Positions 1-9,400 of a DNA stretch of 64,000 nt are shown in pieces. Source of the stretch: Algoriphagus locisalis (GTDB lineage Bacteria > Bacteroidota > Bacteroidia > Cytophagales > Cyclobacteriaceae). Under the pieces are notes generated by a model. It worked only from the letters and a program-made list of their open reading frames with translations. It had not been told where the DNA came from and ran no database searches. The stretch is from the NCBI RefSeq assembly GCF_900116615.1, contig NZ_FPBF01000003.1:496001-560000 (forward strand). The letters are read 5' to 3'. Positions within the stretch are counted from its first letter, which is position 1. Every line of letters begins with the position of its first letter. Position numbers and translations under genes: made by a program.

Positions 1-678
1 AAGTCTTTGGATTGCCCATAGTCCAAACTTGGAGTATCCAACCCCACTGCTTTTACATTTCGGGACTTCGCCAGCCACTCAGCAGTTTCGGGTTGAATTC
101 CAGGAAAATGAAGTTCAGGAATAGCTTCAGCGCCTGTTCTGGCAGTTCCGAAATAAGCCTCTCTATCAGGATAAAATTTGCCATATCCAGTGCGAAACAG
201 AACCATTGCCTGCTCTGGAATTTCCCCATGTTCTGCTTCCCAATCCAAAATAGCTACGGAATCGATCAGGTAATCTCTATCCGCTAAAGCCAGCGTACTG
301 ACATCTATCATCACTGCTGCTCCGGTCAATTTGGAAAGCGGGAGTTCATCAACCGTTTCTCCCTTTTCATAAAAGTGAATCGGCGCATCCAAGTGCGTAC
401 CACCATGTTCGGGAGTTAAAATGGTGTAAGAAGAATAGTAATACCCCAGATCCGTCACGCCTTCTGCATCCACTCTGTGCTGAAATCCATCCGAATTATT
501 AGGCCAGTATAAAGTAGTGGAATCAAATGCATAACTCAGGTCTATCCATTCCAGCTCATGAAAAGAAGCTTTCGGTGCTACTTCCTCAGGTTTCTGCTGT
601 TTACAAGAGAAAAGAGCAATCAGAGCTATAAATAGATGTAGGATCACTATGTTTTTGGTGATTTCAAAAAGCTTCATC
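1..678 (-). CDS. Cyclase family lipoprotein (kynurenine formamidase-like), 3' end cut by window
   Basis: The minus strand is open from an ATG at 676-678 to the window edge, giving 226 residues with no stop. The N-terminus has a hydrophobic stretch ending in LFSC (Cys25), a likely lipoprotein signal, so the protein is probably exported and lipid-anchored. The motif HGGTHLDAPIHF near residue 90 is the metal-binding HxGTHxDxPxH signature of the cyclase/kynurenine formamidase family, which opens amide or lactone rings using Zn2+ or Mn2+. A later segment AVGLDTPSLDYG also fits the family. The substrate cannot be told; lipoprotein members in Bacteroidota are mostly uncharacterised. No operon partner is visible upstream, where the next gene is divergent. 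Confidence 0.85.
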
Positions 679-943
679 TTCCTAATTATTTTGTTACTAG
701 TAAGTTATAAACAGAATTGAGTAAAAGTACATTCCCTTTCATTATTCACACCTAAAAGTACTGCCAAATATCAATCTCGCATTTCTGTATAGGTATTGAA
801 TTTACCAAAGTACAAGTCTTAATAAACTGTTTCAGAACACCTTACACTCCATAAAAAGACCTTACTTTTAATCACAAAATTGAGAATTAATGATTTTTTA
901 TTCTGAATTTTCTTTCAAACACAGAATAAAAAATTTAATCTAT

Positions 944-951
944 TATTTTTG
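944..951 (+). promoter_or_regulatory. Candidate Bacteroidota -7 element ahead of amt
   Basis: TATTTTTG matches the Bacteroidota sigma consensus TAnnTTTG. It ends only 4 bases before the ATG at 956, so if it is used the transcript would be leaderless or would favour the ATG at 971. I see no convincing -33 TTG at the usual spacing, so this is tentative. Confidence 0.3.
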
Positions 952-955
952 GCAC

Positions 956-2299
956 ATGGAAAAAAGTGGAATGAAATTCAAGTGGAAAGTAGCTTTTCTG
1001 ATTACGATTGCAGCTCCGATTCTGGGGTTATTTTGGCAACAAAGCCAGCCTATTCTTGAGAATTTTGGAACGGAAGAAGATTTGGTATTTGCGGATATCG
1101 CCTGGTTGCTAACGGCATCCTGTCTTGTATTATTGATGACTCCGGGCCTTTCCTTGTTTTACGGAGGCATGGTAAACAAGAAAAACCTGATCTCCACGAT
1201 GCTACAGAGTTTTATTTCCCTAGGCGTGATCACTATGCTTTGGGTGGTGGTAGGTTTTAGCTTGTCTTTCGGAGATCCAATTGGAATCACAATAGACGGC
1301 GTGAAATACGGAATTATTGGCAATCCCTTTCAATACTTGTTCTTCAATCAGGTAGCCGAACTGCCGCATAAAGCTTTGGGAAGCTCTATTCCTTTTATTC
1401 TTTTCGCACTATTCCAAATGAAATTCGCCGTGATCACTCCGGCGATCATCACAGGTTCATTTGCTGAGCGGGTGAGATTTATCGGTTACCTATTCTTCAT
1501 CGGGATCTTCTCCATCTTCGTCTATGCCCCACTTTGCCATATGGTCTGGCATCCAAACGGCCTGATCGGAGCGTACTTCGGGGTATTGGACTTTGCCGGA
1601 GGAACTGTAGTACATATCAGTGCAGGGATGGCTGCTTTGGCTGGTGCCTTGTTTTTGGGAAAAAGAAATAAACCTCATCACGAACCCTCGAATATCACCT
1701 ATGTACTCCTGGGAACCGGTATGCTCTGGTTTGGCTGGTTTGGATTCAATGCAGGCTCCTCCTTTGGCGCAAATGCTACCGCAGCTTTAGCCTTCGCTAC
1801 AACCACCATCAGTTCCGCCACAGCGATGATGACCTGGGTGCTTTTTGATAGAATTCAGGGGAGAAAAATCTCAGCGCTTCAGGCATGTATCGGAGCCGTA
1901 GTAGGCTTGGTAGTGATTACTCCAGCGGCAGGATACATCACAGTTCCCGAGAGTTTCTTCTTTGGAGCGGCAGGAGCTATAGTTTCCAATTTGGCTATGA
2001 ACGCTAAGTTCTTAAAGAGAATAGACGACACATTGGACGTCTTCGCCTGTCATGGAATCGGGGGAATTATGGGCATGATCCTTACGGCAATTTTTGCTGG
2101 CAAGGAAGGCTCCAGCTTACTTCACGGAGGTATTGGAGTATTCGCCTCACATATGTTGGTTTTGGTAGGCGTATGTATTTTCTCCTTTGCCATGGCATAT
2201 GCGATTTTCTTTATCCTAAATAAATTCGTTACACTCCGGGTACGCGAGGAATACGAAGAGGTAGGATTGGATATATCCCAGCACGGGGAGACGATTTAA
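956..2299 (+). CDS. amt: Ammonium transporter, Amt/Mep/Rh family
   Basis: Inner-membrane channel for NH4+/NH3 uptake. The protein is strongly hydrophobic along its length (about eleven segments). It carries the family landmarks: GLSLFYGGMV early, GSFAERVRF in the middle, and the twin pore histidines in VVHISAG (His220) and CHGIGG (His366), numbering from the ATG at 956. Length (447 residues) is normal. An upstream in-frame ATG at 890 would add 22 residues (MIFYSEF...) that do not look like a signal peptide, so 956 or 971 is preferred. There is no glnK/P-II gene next to it, although amt and glnK are often paired; regulation by P-II, if any, must come from elsewhere. A strong hairpin follows the gene. 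Confidence 0.95.
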   Translation: MEKSGMKFKWKVAFLITIAAPILGLFWQQSQPILENFGTEEDLVFADIAWLLTASCLVLLMTPGLSLFYGGMVNKKNLISTMLQSFISLGVITMLWVVVGFSLSFGDPIGITIDGVKYGIIGNPFQYLFFNQVAELPHKALGSSIPFILFALFQMKFAVITPAIITGSFAERVRFIGYLFFIGIFSIFVYAPLCHMVWHPNGLIGAYFGVLDFAGGTVVHISAGMAALAGALFLGKRNKPHHEPSNITYVLLGTGMLWFGWFGFNAGSSFGANATAALAFATTTISSATAMMTWVLFDRIQGRKISALQACIGAVVGLVVITPAAGYITVPESFFFGAAGAIVSNLAMNAKFLKRIDDTLDVFACHGIGGIMGMILTAIFAGKEGSSLLHGGIGVFASHMLVLVGVCIFSFAMAYAIFFILNKFVTLRVREEYEEVGLDISQHGETI

Positions 2300-2333
2300 A
2301 TAGTAGCGTAAAAATTCGGTATATCTTTTAAAC

Positions 2334-2369
2334 AAATCAGCCGCTTTTGGAAACAAGAGCGGCTGATTT
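2334..2369 (+). terminator. Intrinsic terminator after amt
   Basis: A perfect 12-bp inverted repeat, AAATCAGCCGCT at 2334-2345 and AGCGGCTGATTT at 2358-2369, with a 12-base loop. It lies between the converging amt and the minus-strand membrane protein gene, so it may serve both. Confidence 0.85.
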
Positions 2370-2386
2370 ATTAAGGACAGGAAGCG

Positions 2387-2833
2387 TCACTTCACTATTT
2401 CCTTTTTCATGGCAAGCCCAACAATTGGTCCCAATAACACAGCCGGGACGATAGCAATAATTCCACCACTTATTAAAATGCTCCATGTAAGATCAGGCAA
2501 AGAAGCCAATAGAATAATAAAAACACAAGGAGTTGACCAACAGATCAACAGGCTTTTGATTCCTACATAAGCCCCATTTTGCCCTTGAATGATAGCGAGA
2601 ACAGACTGTGGCCCAATGAAATACGCTATCGAAAGTGAGCAAAAGATTAGCAGCCCAATCATTAATAGTTGAATAGGTTCAATGGCAAAGCCAATTGCTA
2701 ACCCGCTACTGCTTTCTCCAATTGTTCCCACCATAATTAAGATCAGCAGGACGATTGCGATAATGGCCACAATACCTGTAATCAGCAGATTCTTAATAAG
2801 TAAAAGTTTCGAATTCCTATTAACCGTCTCCAT
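2387..2833 (-). CDS. Small integral membrane protein, unknown function
   Basis: 148 residues. I do not recognise the family. After a short basic, polar N-terminus (METVNRNSK) there are about four hydrophobic stretches: residues 15-35, 45-72, 90-110 and 118-140. A Ser/Gly-rich turn (ESSSG) follows the first, and a basic tail ends the protein, as expected for a four-helix inner-membrane protein. It stands alone on the minus strand, convergent with amt; the next gene upstream on the same strand is over 150 bases away, so it is probably a single-gene unit. Confidence 0.65.
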   Translation of the reverse strand: METVNRNSKLLLIKNLLITGIVAIIAIVLLILIMVGTIGESSSGLAIGFAIEPIQLLMIGLLIFCSLSIAYFIGPQSVLAIIQGQNGAYVGIKSLLICWSTPCVFIILLASLPDLTWSILISGGIIAIVPAVLLGPIVGLAMKKEIVK

Positions 2834-2992
2834 TATCTAAGTTTTTTGTTGTCCTAAAAAGTGAATATAACCAACTTGGAAACTACTGTCAATTTCTAGC
2901 TTGGCTAAAATCCTTAAGCTGATCACGCTATTCCTCAGAAACTGTGAGCCCTAGTTTAGCCAGAAGTTTAGAGCATTATACACTGTTCCATT

Positions 2993-3787
2993 TCACACTT
3001 CCGGTTTTGGACTTTTTGAAATGATGATTCTCATCAATCCGGGGAACCATCGTTGAATCCAAACAAAAGCTTTACCATGCCCCGTAAAGACATAGGTCCT
3101 TTTTCGTTTCAAAATAGCGCTCACCATTACTTTCGCAGCTTTAGCTGTAGGCCACATGAGATTTGATGGTCGTGGATCTGCACGCTCAGGATGCCAAACG
3201 CCATCATTGTCCATTCTGGCAATTTCTGAAACCACAAACCCAGGATGCATCGTAGTGCAACTCACACCTGTACCCATTAATTCAACCTGCAAAGTCTGAC
3301 CAATGGAATGTACAGCAGCTTTTGAAGCCCCATATGCACCCAAATTAGGATTGGGAAGATATGCACCCACACTTCCGACCAATCCGATCATACCCTTATT
3401 TTCCTTTAAATGAGGCAAAGCGTATTTCACCGTCAAGGCTAAGCCCATAACATTCCCTTGTAATTGTCTATTCCAATCCTTGGCTGTAAGCGTATCTATG
3501 CTTCCAAAAACGCCAAAACCAGCATTGGCTACAACCACATCCATACGGCCCCAGGTAGAAATAATTTGCTGGACCGCAATATCAAGAGCGCTTTCATCCG
3601 TCACATCACAGGGTACCACCAATGCTGCCCCACCTAACTGATTGATCTCGTTTGCCACCTTATCTAATAGTTTTTTGCGCCTGGAGGAGAGCGCAACTTT
3701 ATATCCTAATCCAGCCCATTCAAAAGCCATTGCTTTGCCGATGCCAGACGAAGCACCCGTTATCCAAACTACTTTGTCTTTTATCAT
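2993..3787 (-). CDS. SDR family NAD(P)-dependent oxidoreductase
   Basis: 264 residues, a complete classical short-chain dehydrogenase. The Rossmann glycine motif TGASSGIG is at residues 10-17. The NAG motif is at 88-90 and the catalytic tetrad is seen as Asn112, Ser139, Tyr152 and Lys156 (YGASK). Ser-Arg-Arg after the second strand (residues 35-37) suggests preference for NADP(H). The C-terminal part has a basic/hydrophobic segment (FVWIQRWFPGLMRIII) that may touch the membrane, as in DltE-like SDRs. The substrate is unknown. It sits alone, with 91 bases to the DUF1398 gene upstream on the same strand. Confidence 0.92.
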   Translation of the reverse strand: MIKDKVVWITGASSGIGKAMAFEWAGLGYKVALSSRRKKLLDKVANEINQLGGAALVVPCDVTDESALDIAVQQIISTWGRMDVVVANAGFGVFGSIDTLTAKDWNRQLQGNVMGLALTVKYALPHLKENKGMIGLVGSVGAYLPNPNLGAYGASKAAVHSIGQTLQVELMGTGVSCTTMHPGFVVSEIARMDNDGVWHPERADPRPSNLMWPTAKAAKVMVSAILKRKRTYVFTGHGKAFVWIQRWFPGLMRIIISKSPKPEV

Positions 3788-3878
3788 ATTTTTGGATTTT
3801 CTACGAACAGTTTTAGCCTATCTGAAATAAAGCTGCATAACACACTGGGAACCAGTTTCGGAGATATTATACACCCTA

Positions 3879-4271
3879 TTAAACAGAGGGAACATTTTCT
3901 ATTAGTACTTCATTTGCAGCCTTGTCATAATAGGTACAGGTCATCCTATCTAGATTTACAATCCATTTTTCAATTCCCGTTTCAGCACAATGGTGGCAAA
4001 ACGTAAAGTAATCAGTTTCACCTTTTTGATGGATTTTTAAATATTGACTGAATTTTTCTCCGTCACTATAGTTTGCTATTTCAATTTCTTGATACTTGGG
4101 ATTAGACTTGGTTTGAAAATCATTTTTCCCGAAATACTTAGTATGGCTATCTGTAACCCATGTTTCAAATGAGACAACACCCATTTCTTTAATCTCCTGA
4201 ATATATTCTGGAAATTCGGCTCCCGACTTGACTTTGCTGTGGGCCAATTCAATTTGTTCTACTGTAAACAT
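3879..4271 (-). CDS. DUF1398 family protein (YbcV-like)
   Basis: 130 residues matching the DUF1398/YbcV family as I know it: a start of the type MFTVEQIELAHSKVKSGAEF, a central GVVSFETWVTD..T.YFG segment and a C-terminal cluster CHHCAETGIEKW. The family is small, cytoplasmic and of unknown function; one E. coli member lies in a prophage, but nothing phage-like is near this copy. No signal peptide or membrane segment. Monocistronic from spacing. Confidence 0.8.
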   Translation of the reverse strand: MFTVEQIELAHSKVKSGAEFPEYIQEIKEMGVVSFETWVTDSHTKYFGKNDFQTKSNPKYQEIEIANYSDGEKFSQYLKIHQKGETDYFTFCHHCAETGIEKWIVNLDRMTCTYYDKAANEVLIENVPSV

Positions 4272-4650
4272 CTTTTCAGTTATTACTTTCTATATGGTAA
4301 AATTAAATGGGCGCAAAGACTTGTATGCTCAACTCAAGCTATCAACTTCATTGATATTTAAATTCTATACTGGTAGTCTAGGATTACTTAGATTAAAGTA
4401 ATCATTTGACAGTTTAAGTTATACGATATCAGGAATTATAATTTTGGCAGTAAAAAAACAATCTCTTATTTCAGACCTGAATTGGTTAAAATCCCTAAAC
4501 CTCCCTCACTAATTCCCAGAAATTCAGATATTGAATGCGCTAATTTCAAAGCTTAATAATCCTAAGTCCAGCTTCTGAAGAAACATTTCAATTGCGACCT
4601 CTGTGTGTACTCAGCGTCCTCTGTGGTTAAGTTAGTTTAAGCAAAATCCT
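4272..4650. other. 379-bp intergenic region between divergent genes
   Basis: AT-rich spacer between the divergent DUF1398 gene and the ABC ATPase gene; it should hold both promoters, but I found no clear TAnnTTTG/-33 pair. Near its right end (about 4590-4634) it carries a GC-richer stretch with CCTCTGTG and GCGTCCTCTGTGG that resembles dispersed pieces at 10340-10390 and 51326-51360 (see findings). No ORF or structured RNA was recognised. Confidence 0.5.
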
Positions 4651-5283
4651 ATGCTAGAAATCCAGCACTTCAAAAAATCATACCCAACAGGTTTCCAGTT
4701 GGAAATTGACTCGCTTCACTTGAGCAAGGGCATACATCTGATCAAAGGAGAAAATGGCTCTGGCAAGTCAACTTTACTGAAAGCCATTGCCGGGATTCAT
4801 GACTTTGAGGGTGATATTATTTTGGATGGCATTTCGCTGAAAAAAGATCCTATCCCCTTTCGGAAGCTGGTCAACTACTCCGAAGCTGAACCCCTATTTC
4901 CTGACTTTCTAAGTTTGGATGAGTTGATTGCTTTTGTCTCCAAAACCAAAGGAGCGAACAATTCTCAGATCGACTCGTTGAAAGAGATCTTGGGAATTGG
5001 GGACTTTTCTAAAAATGCGATCTCTACCTATTCCTCTGGAATGTTGAAAAAAGCGGGATTGATTTTGGCATTTCTCGGTAAGCCAAGCTTGGTCATTCTA
5101 GACGAACCTTATACTACCATAGATGTGGGTTCGCAAAAGCGTCTTACCGCACTGGTAAAACGTGAACTAGAACGGGGAGTTAGCTTTCTCCTCACATCAC
5201 ATATTGCGGATTTCGAAGATTTTTTTGCTTATGATTCTGTACTGACTATCGCTGATGGCAACCTGGCCCAAAGTCATGAATGA
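4651..5283 (+). CDS. ABC transporter ATP-binding protein
   Basis: 210 residues, a compact ATPase that powers the membrane partner encoded immediately downstream. Walker A GENGSGKST is at residues 33-41, the signature YSSGM at 127-131, Walker B LVILDEP at 147-153 and the H-loop histidine at 184 (TSHI). The fold is short, like CcmA- or bacitracin-export-type ATPases, consistent with an exporter or membrane-remodelling role. The stop overlaps the start of the permease gene, so the two are translationally coupled. The substrate cannot be inferred. Confidence 0.93.
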   Translation: MLEIQHFKKSYPTGFQLEIDSLHLSKGIHLIKGENGSGKSTLLKAIAGIHDFEGDIILDGISLKKDPIPFRKLVNYSEAEPLFPDFLSLDELIAFVSKTKGANNSQIDSLKEILGIGDFSKNAISTYSSGMLKKAGLILAFLGKPSLVILDEPYTTIDVGSQKRLTALVKRELERGVSFLLTSHIADFEDFFAYDSVLTIADGNLAQSHE

Positions 5284-6337
5284 GCTGTTTTTCAAGACTT
5301 TTGTAATCACTTTCTACCGGGCTTTTCTGGGATTTTTCATATTGGTCATCCTGATTTTTGGTGTCTTTATGGAAATGAAGCAACACCTCCTTATCGCCGA
5401 GAGACTGCTCCAGAATTCTACAGGTTTTTACACTATTCTGTTACTTTTCTTGGTTTATGCTTTCGCCCAAAAACGATTTCAGTTTCGCCTTTTGAATGAC
5501 AAGCATTACAGAATATTTCATCAACTCGGCTTTTTCAACTGGTCTCAACTTGGCCGCAGCTTCCTGCCTGTTTGGTTGGCAAACCATGCGCTGATTGTAG
5601 CCTATTCTGTTCTGCTGACTTATGTAGGAGTGGGCATTCAAGCAGAAGGAAAACTTGGGATTCTTTGGATTTTTCTATTGGGGTTATTCGTAGCCGATAT
5701 CTCTATCCTCTACTTCAAACTAAAGAAACCATTTCCAGAAAGCACCCGAGTCAGGTCAGCTATTTTCAAGAAGCTGAGGTTTGAATTTTGGTTTTTGATG
5801 CATCTGAACGAAAACAGAACACTGCTGTTTTTAGCAGTGAAAATCATCAGCATCTTCCTGCTGAATGGCTTCTTCTATTTCTATTCCGGTGGGGGTTATG
5901 ATCTGAGATGGTTGGAATTTGGCTTGCTCTGTGCTGCCTATACCCACTTTCCTATTTGGTTGGAGAAAGCTGCATTTGAATCAGAACAACTGAGTTATTT
6001 CCACAATATGCCGATAAGCTTCTCCAGAAAGCTGTGGCAACATTCAATAGCAATACTTCTTATTCTATTCCCTGAACTTGTCTTGCTGGTCTATAAGTTT
6101 GATACAGTGCAAAATCTCCCAGATCTCTTCTTTCTACTCATTCTTTTGATTTCAATGAACATGGGGATTTACGGTCTGATCAAATGGAGAAAAGCAATTG
6201 AGAAAGCATTAAAACTGGGCTATTTAGTGTTTTTCTTCCTATTTCTGCTAGTGATATTCGGGTTACCTCCGCTGGCTATTTCTGCGCTTTGTTTGATACC
6301 GTTTTTTGTTTCGGTGAGGTCGAGGTATTCGGTTTGA
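5276..6337 (+). CDS. Membrane partner of the ABC ATPase (putative permease)
   Basis: 353 residues from the ATG at 5276, which overlaps the ATPase stop by 8 bases; an ATG at 5255 would add seven residues and overlap by 29. The protein has about eight hydrophobic segments, including pairs near residues 15-35 and 50-65, several between 90 and 145, and more at 185-215 and 255-345. Basic loops lie between them. I do not recognise a named permease family, but the overlap with the ATPase gene makes it the natural transmembrane subunit. It is a fused-length subunit with no periplasmic binding protein nearby, which favours export over import. Confidence 0.75.
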   Translation: MNELFFKTFVITFYRAFLGFFILVILIFGVFMEMKQHLLIAERLLQNSTGFYTILLLFLVYAFAQKRFQFRLLNDKHYRIFHQLGFFNWSQLGRSFLPVWLANHALIVAYSVLLTYVGVGIQAEGKLGILWIFLLGLFVADISILYFKLKKPFPESTRVRSAIFKKLRFEFWFLMHLNENRTLLFLAVKIISIFLLNGFFYFYSGGGYDLRWLEFGLLCAAYTHFPIWLEKAAFESEQLSYFHNMPISFSRKLWQHSIAILLILFPELVLLVYKFDTVQNLPDLFFLLILLISMNMGIYGLIKWRKAIEKALKLGYLVFFFLFLLVIFGLPPLAISALCLIPFFVSVRSRYSV

Positions 6338-6466
6338 AATTACCTCACCAATTCCATTTCTATTTCCTCAAATCAATTCTGGTTGTTTCAAGCAAAACGA
6401 ACCCTTAATCGCATAAAGAGTCTAAAACAGGAAAATAACTAAGATATCATAACTAAGCGCAAGTCA

Positions 6467-9400
6467 TCACTCAAAGAGTCTTAGCATGGATTCTCCGTTC
6501 ATTCCGGTCAGGAAGCCATCTCCTTCAGAAATCACTTCTTTCGCAAGTTTCAATTTTGACTTTTGCATCTCCATGATTTTTTCCTCCACTGTATCTTTGC
6601 AGATCATCCTATAGGCAACCACTTTTTTATCTTGTCCCATGCGATAGCAACGATCAATAGCCTGATTTTCTACTGCCGGATTCCACCAAGGATCCAAAAT
6701 GTAAACATAATCTGCGGCGGTCAGGTTGAGCCCGGTACCTCCTGCCTTGAGACTGATCAGAAAGACACGGATAGAACTATCCTGCTGAAATTGATTCACA
6801 GAGTTTTCCCGGTCCTTTGGCGAGCTTTTACCATCCAGATAGGAAAATGAAATATTTTTAGAGACCAATTCGGACTTCACTAGCTGTAGCATTTTCACAA
6901 ACTGGCTAAAAATCAAAATCTTGTGATTACCGGTTTTCTCCTGGATATGCTCTACCAGCAAGTCAATTTTTGCACTATTCACTCCATTTTCCTGACTGAT
7001 CAAGGCTGGAGAATCACAGATCTGGCGCAATTTGGTCAAGCCTTCCAGAACAAACATTTTGGACTGATTTGCTCCTTCTTCTTGAAACTTTCCTTGAAGG
7101 AACTCCCTGTACTCATTTCTGTATGCCTCATAAATCTTTTTCTGGGCAGCTCCCATCTCACAATACAGGTATTCCTCGATTTTGTCCGGTAGCTCTGTAA
7201 GCACTTCCTCTTTGGTTCTTCTCAATACAAAAGGCTGTATTTTCTTCCTCAGATGCTCCATGGTTTCAGGATTTCCGTTCCGGAGTTCCTTTACAAATTG
7301 ATCCTTAAAACCGGAAAAAGTCCTGAAAAAACCAGGGTTCACAAAGTTCATGTGCGCGTATAGTTCAGCAATACCATTTTCGATTGGCGTTCCAGTCATA
7401 GCCAACTTAAGCTTTCCCTTGAGCTTAATAATCGATTTATAGCGAAGGGAGGAAACATTTTTGATGGCCTGGGATTCATCAGCTACAATCAGGTCAAACT
7501 CTAGCTGCTTCAACAATTCCAGATCATTGACGACCAAACCATAGCTGGTCAAAATAATTGTATGGGCTTTCAAGTCCTCCACCTTGTCGTAGCGATCTCC
7601 ATGATGAATGAAATAATCCAGCGAAGGGGCGAACTTCTCCAGTTCATTTTTCCAGTTGAAAAGTAAGGTCGTAGGTGCCACGATCAACACTTTAATTTTG
7701 CCTTTTTCAGCCATCTGGGCTATCATGGTGATCACTTGGAGTGTTTTACCCAATCCCATATCATCGGCTAAAATCCCACCCCAGCCATATTCCTGAAGGA
7801 AATTCAGCCAATTGAGCCCTACTTTCTGATAGTTTCGCAGTTCCGCCTGAACAGCTGCCGGCACAGCTACCTCTCTCACTTCCTCAAAGGATCTTAGCCG
7901 GTTTTTCTTTTCTGCAAGCTCTCGCTCCAGTTCAGGATTGAGGATTTCCGATTCAAAATCATCCAGCAGATTAAAATGGATTTTACCTAGTTTCAGAGTT
8001 TCATCCTCTGATTCTGAGGAATGGATTAGCTTTTTGAATTTGCGAAGCCAGCGATCAGGAATCTGACCCAAGGAGCCGTCACCCAAGCGGACGTATCGGT
8101 CATCTGCTTTGATAGCCTGCTTGATATCTTTGAGACGAATAGAATAATTTCCAAACTCGATCTGGGTATTGATTTCAAACCAATCAGAGTTCGAGCTTAC
8201 ATTCATAGATATCGAAGGGGTTAAAGGTGAGTAGCGCTTTACGGTAAGCTTATCCAAACCAAACACCTGAACTCCTGCATCCTTGAGTCTATCAAATGTC
8301 TCCAGAAACCAATTCCCCTCTGAAAACTGATGATGCGTCAAATAAAAATATCCATCCGACCTATCCTTCGTAAATGTGGGATGTAAACTTCTCAACAGCT
8401 CCAAAAAATCACTTTCAGCTTCATTATTCTTTAAAAAAACTGTATTGGTTTCCGAGTCGTACAGCGTACCAGACAAAAGCGGATTTGAGGCAAGATTGTC
8501 GAAATATTTCACTTTTGGTTCAAAAACCACCAGTCCCGACACTTCCGATATGTATAATTCCAACTCAGAAGTAGTGGCAGCATCCCGCTCATTGATCATC
8601 CCGGTTTCGTCAGAGAATTTCGCCACTTTCACGAGTGGTTTGATCAAATGCTCGGAAAACTCCTGAAATTTACTCTCGGGAAATTTAGTTGGAAGAAAAG
8701 CATACCAAAAATCCAACAAAGCAAGGGTATTTCTATCTTCAAAAAGCAAAACAATATCCTGATTCCAAACTGCAAAAACCTCAGAAATCACTAAATCTTT
8801 TATTTCAATAAGATTGAGCCGTTCCTCACCCACGATCAACCAGCCCTGAAGTTCAAAAATAGACTTCTCTCGGACTAAGCTAAACTCTAAATCTGCATAT
8901 CGAAAATCCAGCTGCTCTTTGATATGATTTTTGTGAAACTTCTCATAACCGTACAAATATCCATGGCTTCGATGTATTGGGTAACGCTTTCCTACCAATT
9001 GTATGAAATCATTGAAGACGCTGTGCAAAACATCGTGCTTTCTGTTCTCCACCAATGCCTTCATCCGTTGCACTTCCACCAACATTTGTCCCAAACCCTC
9101 ACTTCTAGCTAACCTCAAGTCATCAGCATCCTGCAGCTCCTCAAACCTGACATGGAATCCATCTGGATCATTTTTCTTGCCTTTGGCTATAAAGGGAGTA
9201 ATCTTCATTAATTGACCCTCGGAGGAAATACTCAGCAGAAATGCCACATTGTACAATCCCAATTCCTTTGCATCCTTTCGGTGAGCTAAATGCCCAAAGT
9301 CAATCGAAGGCATGGCATCCGCTGTAAACTCCCTGAAGCCTTTTCCAAGGGTCACTACATCCTTCATACCACACAGTTCCCCCGAGTAAACAAATCGGAT

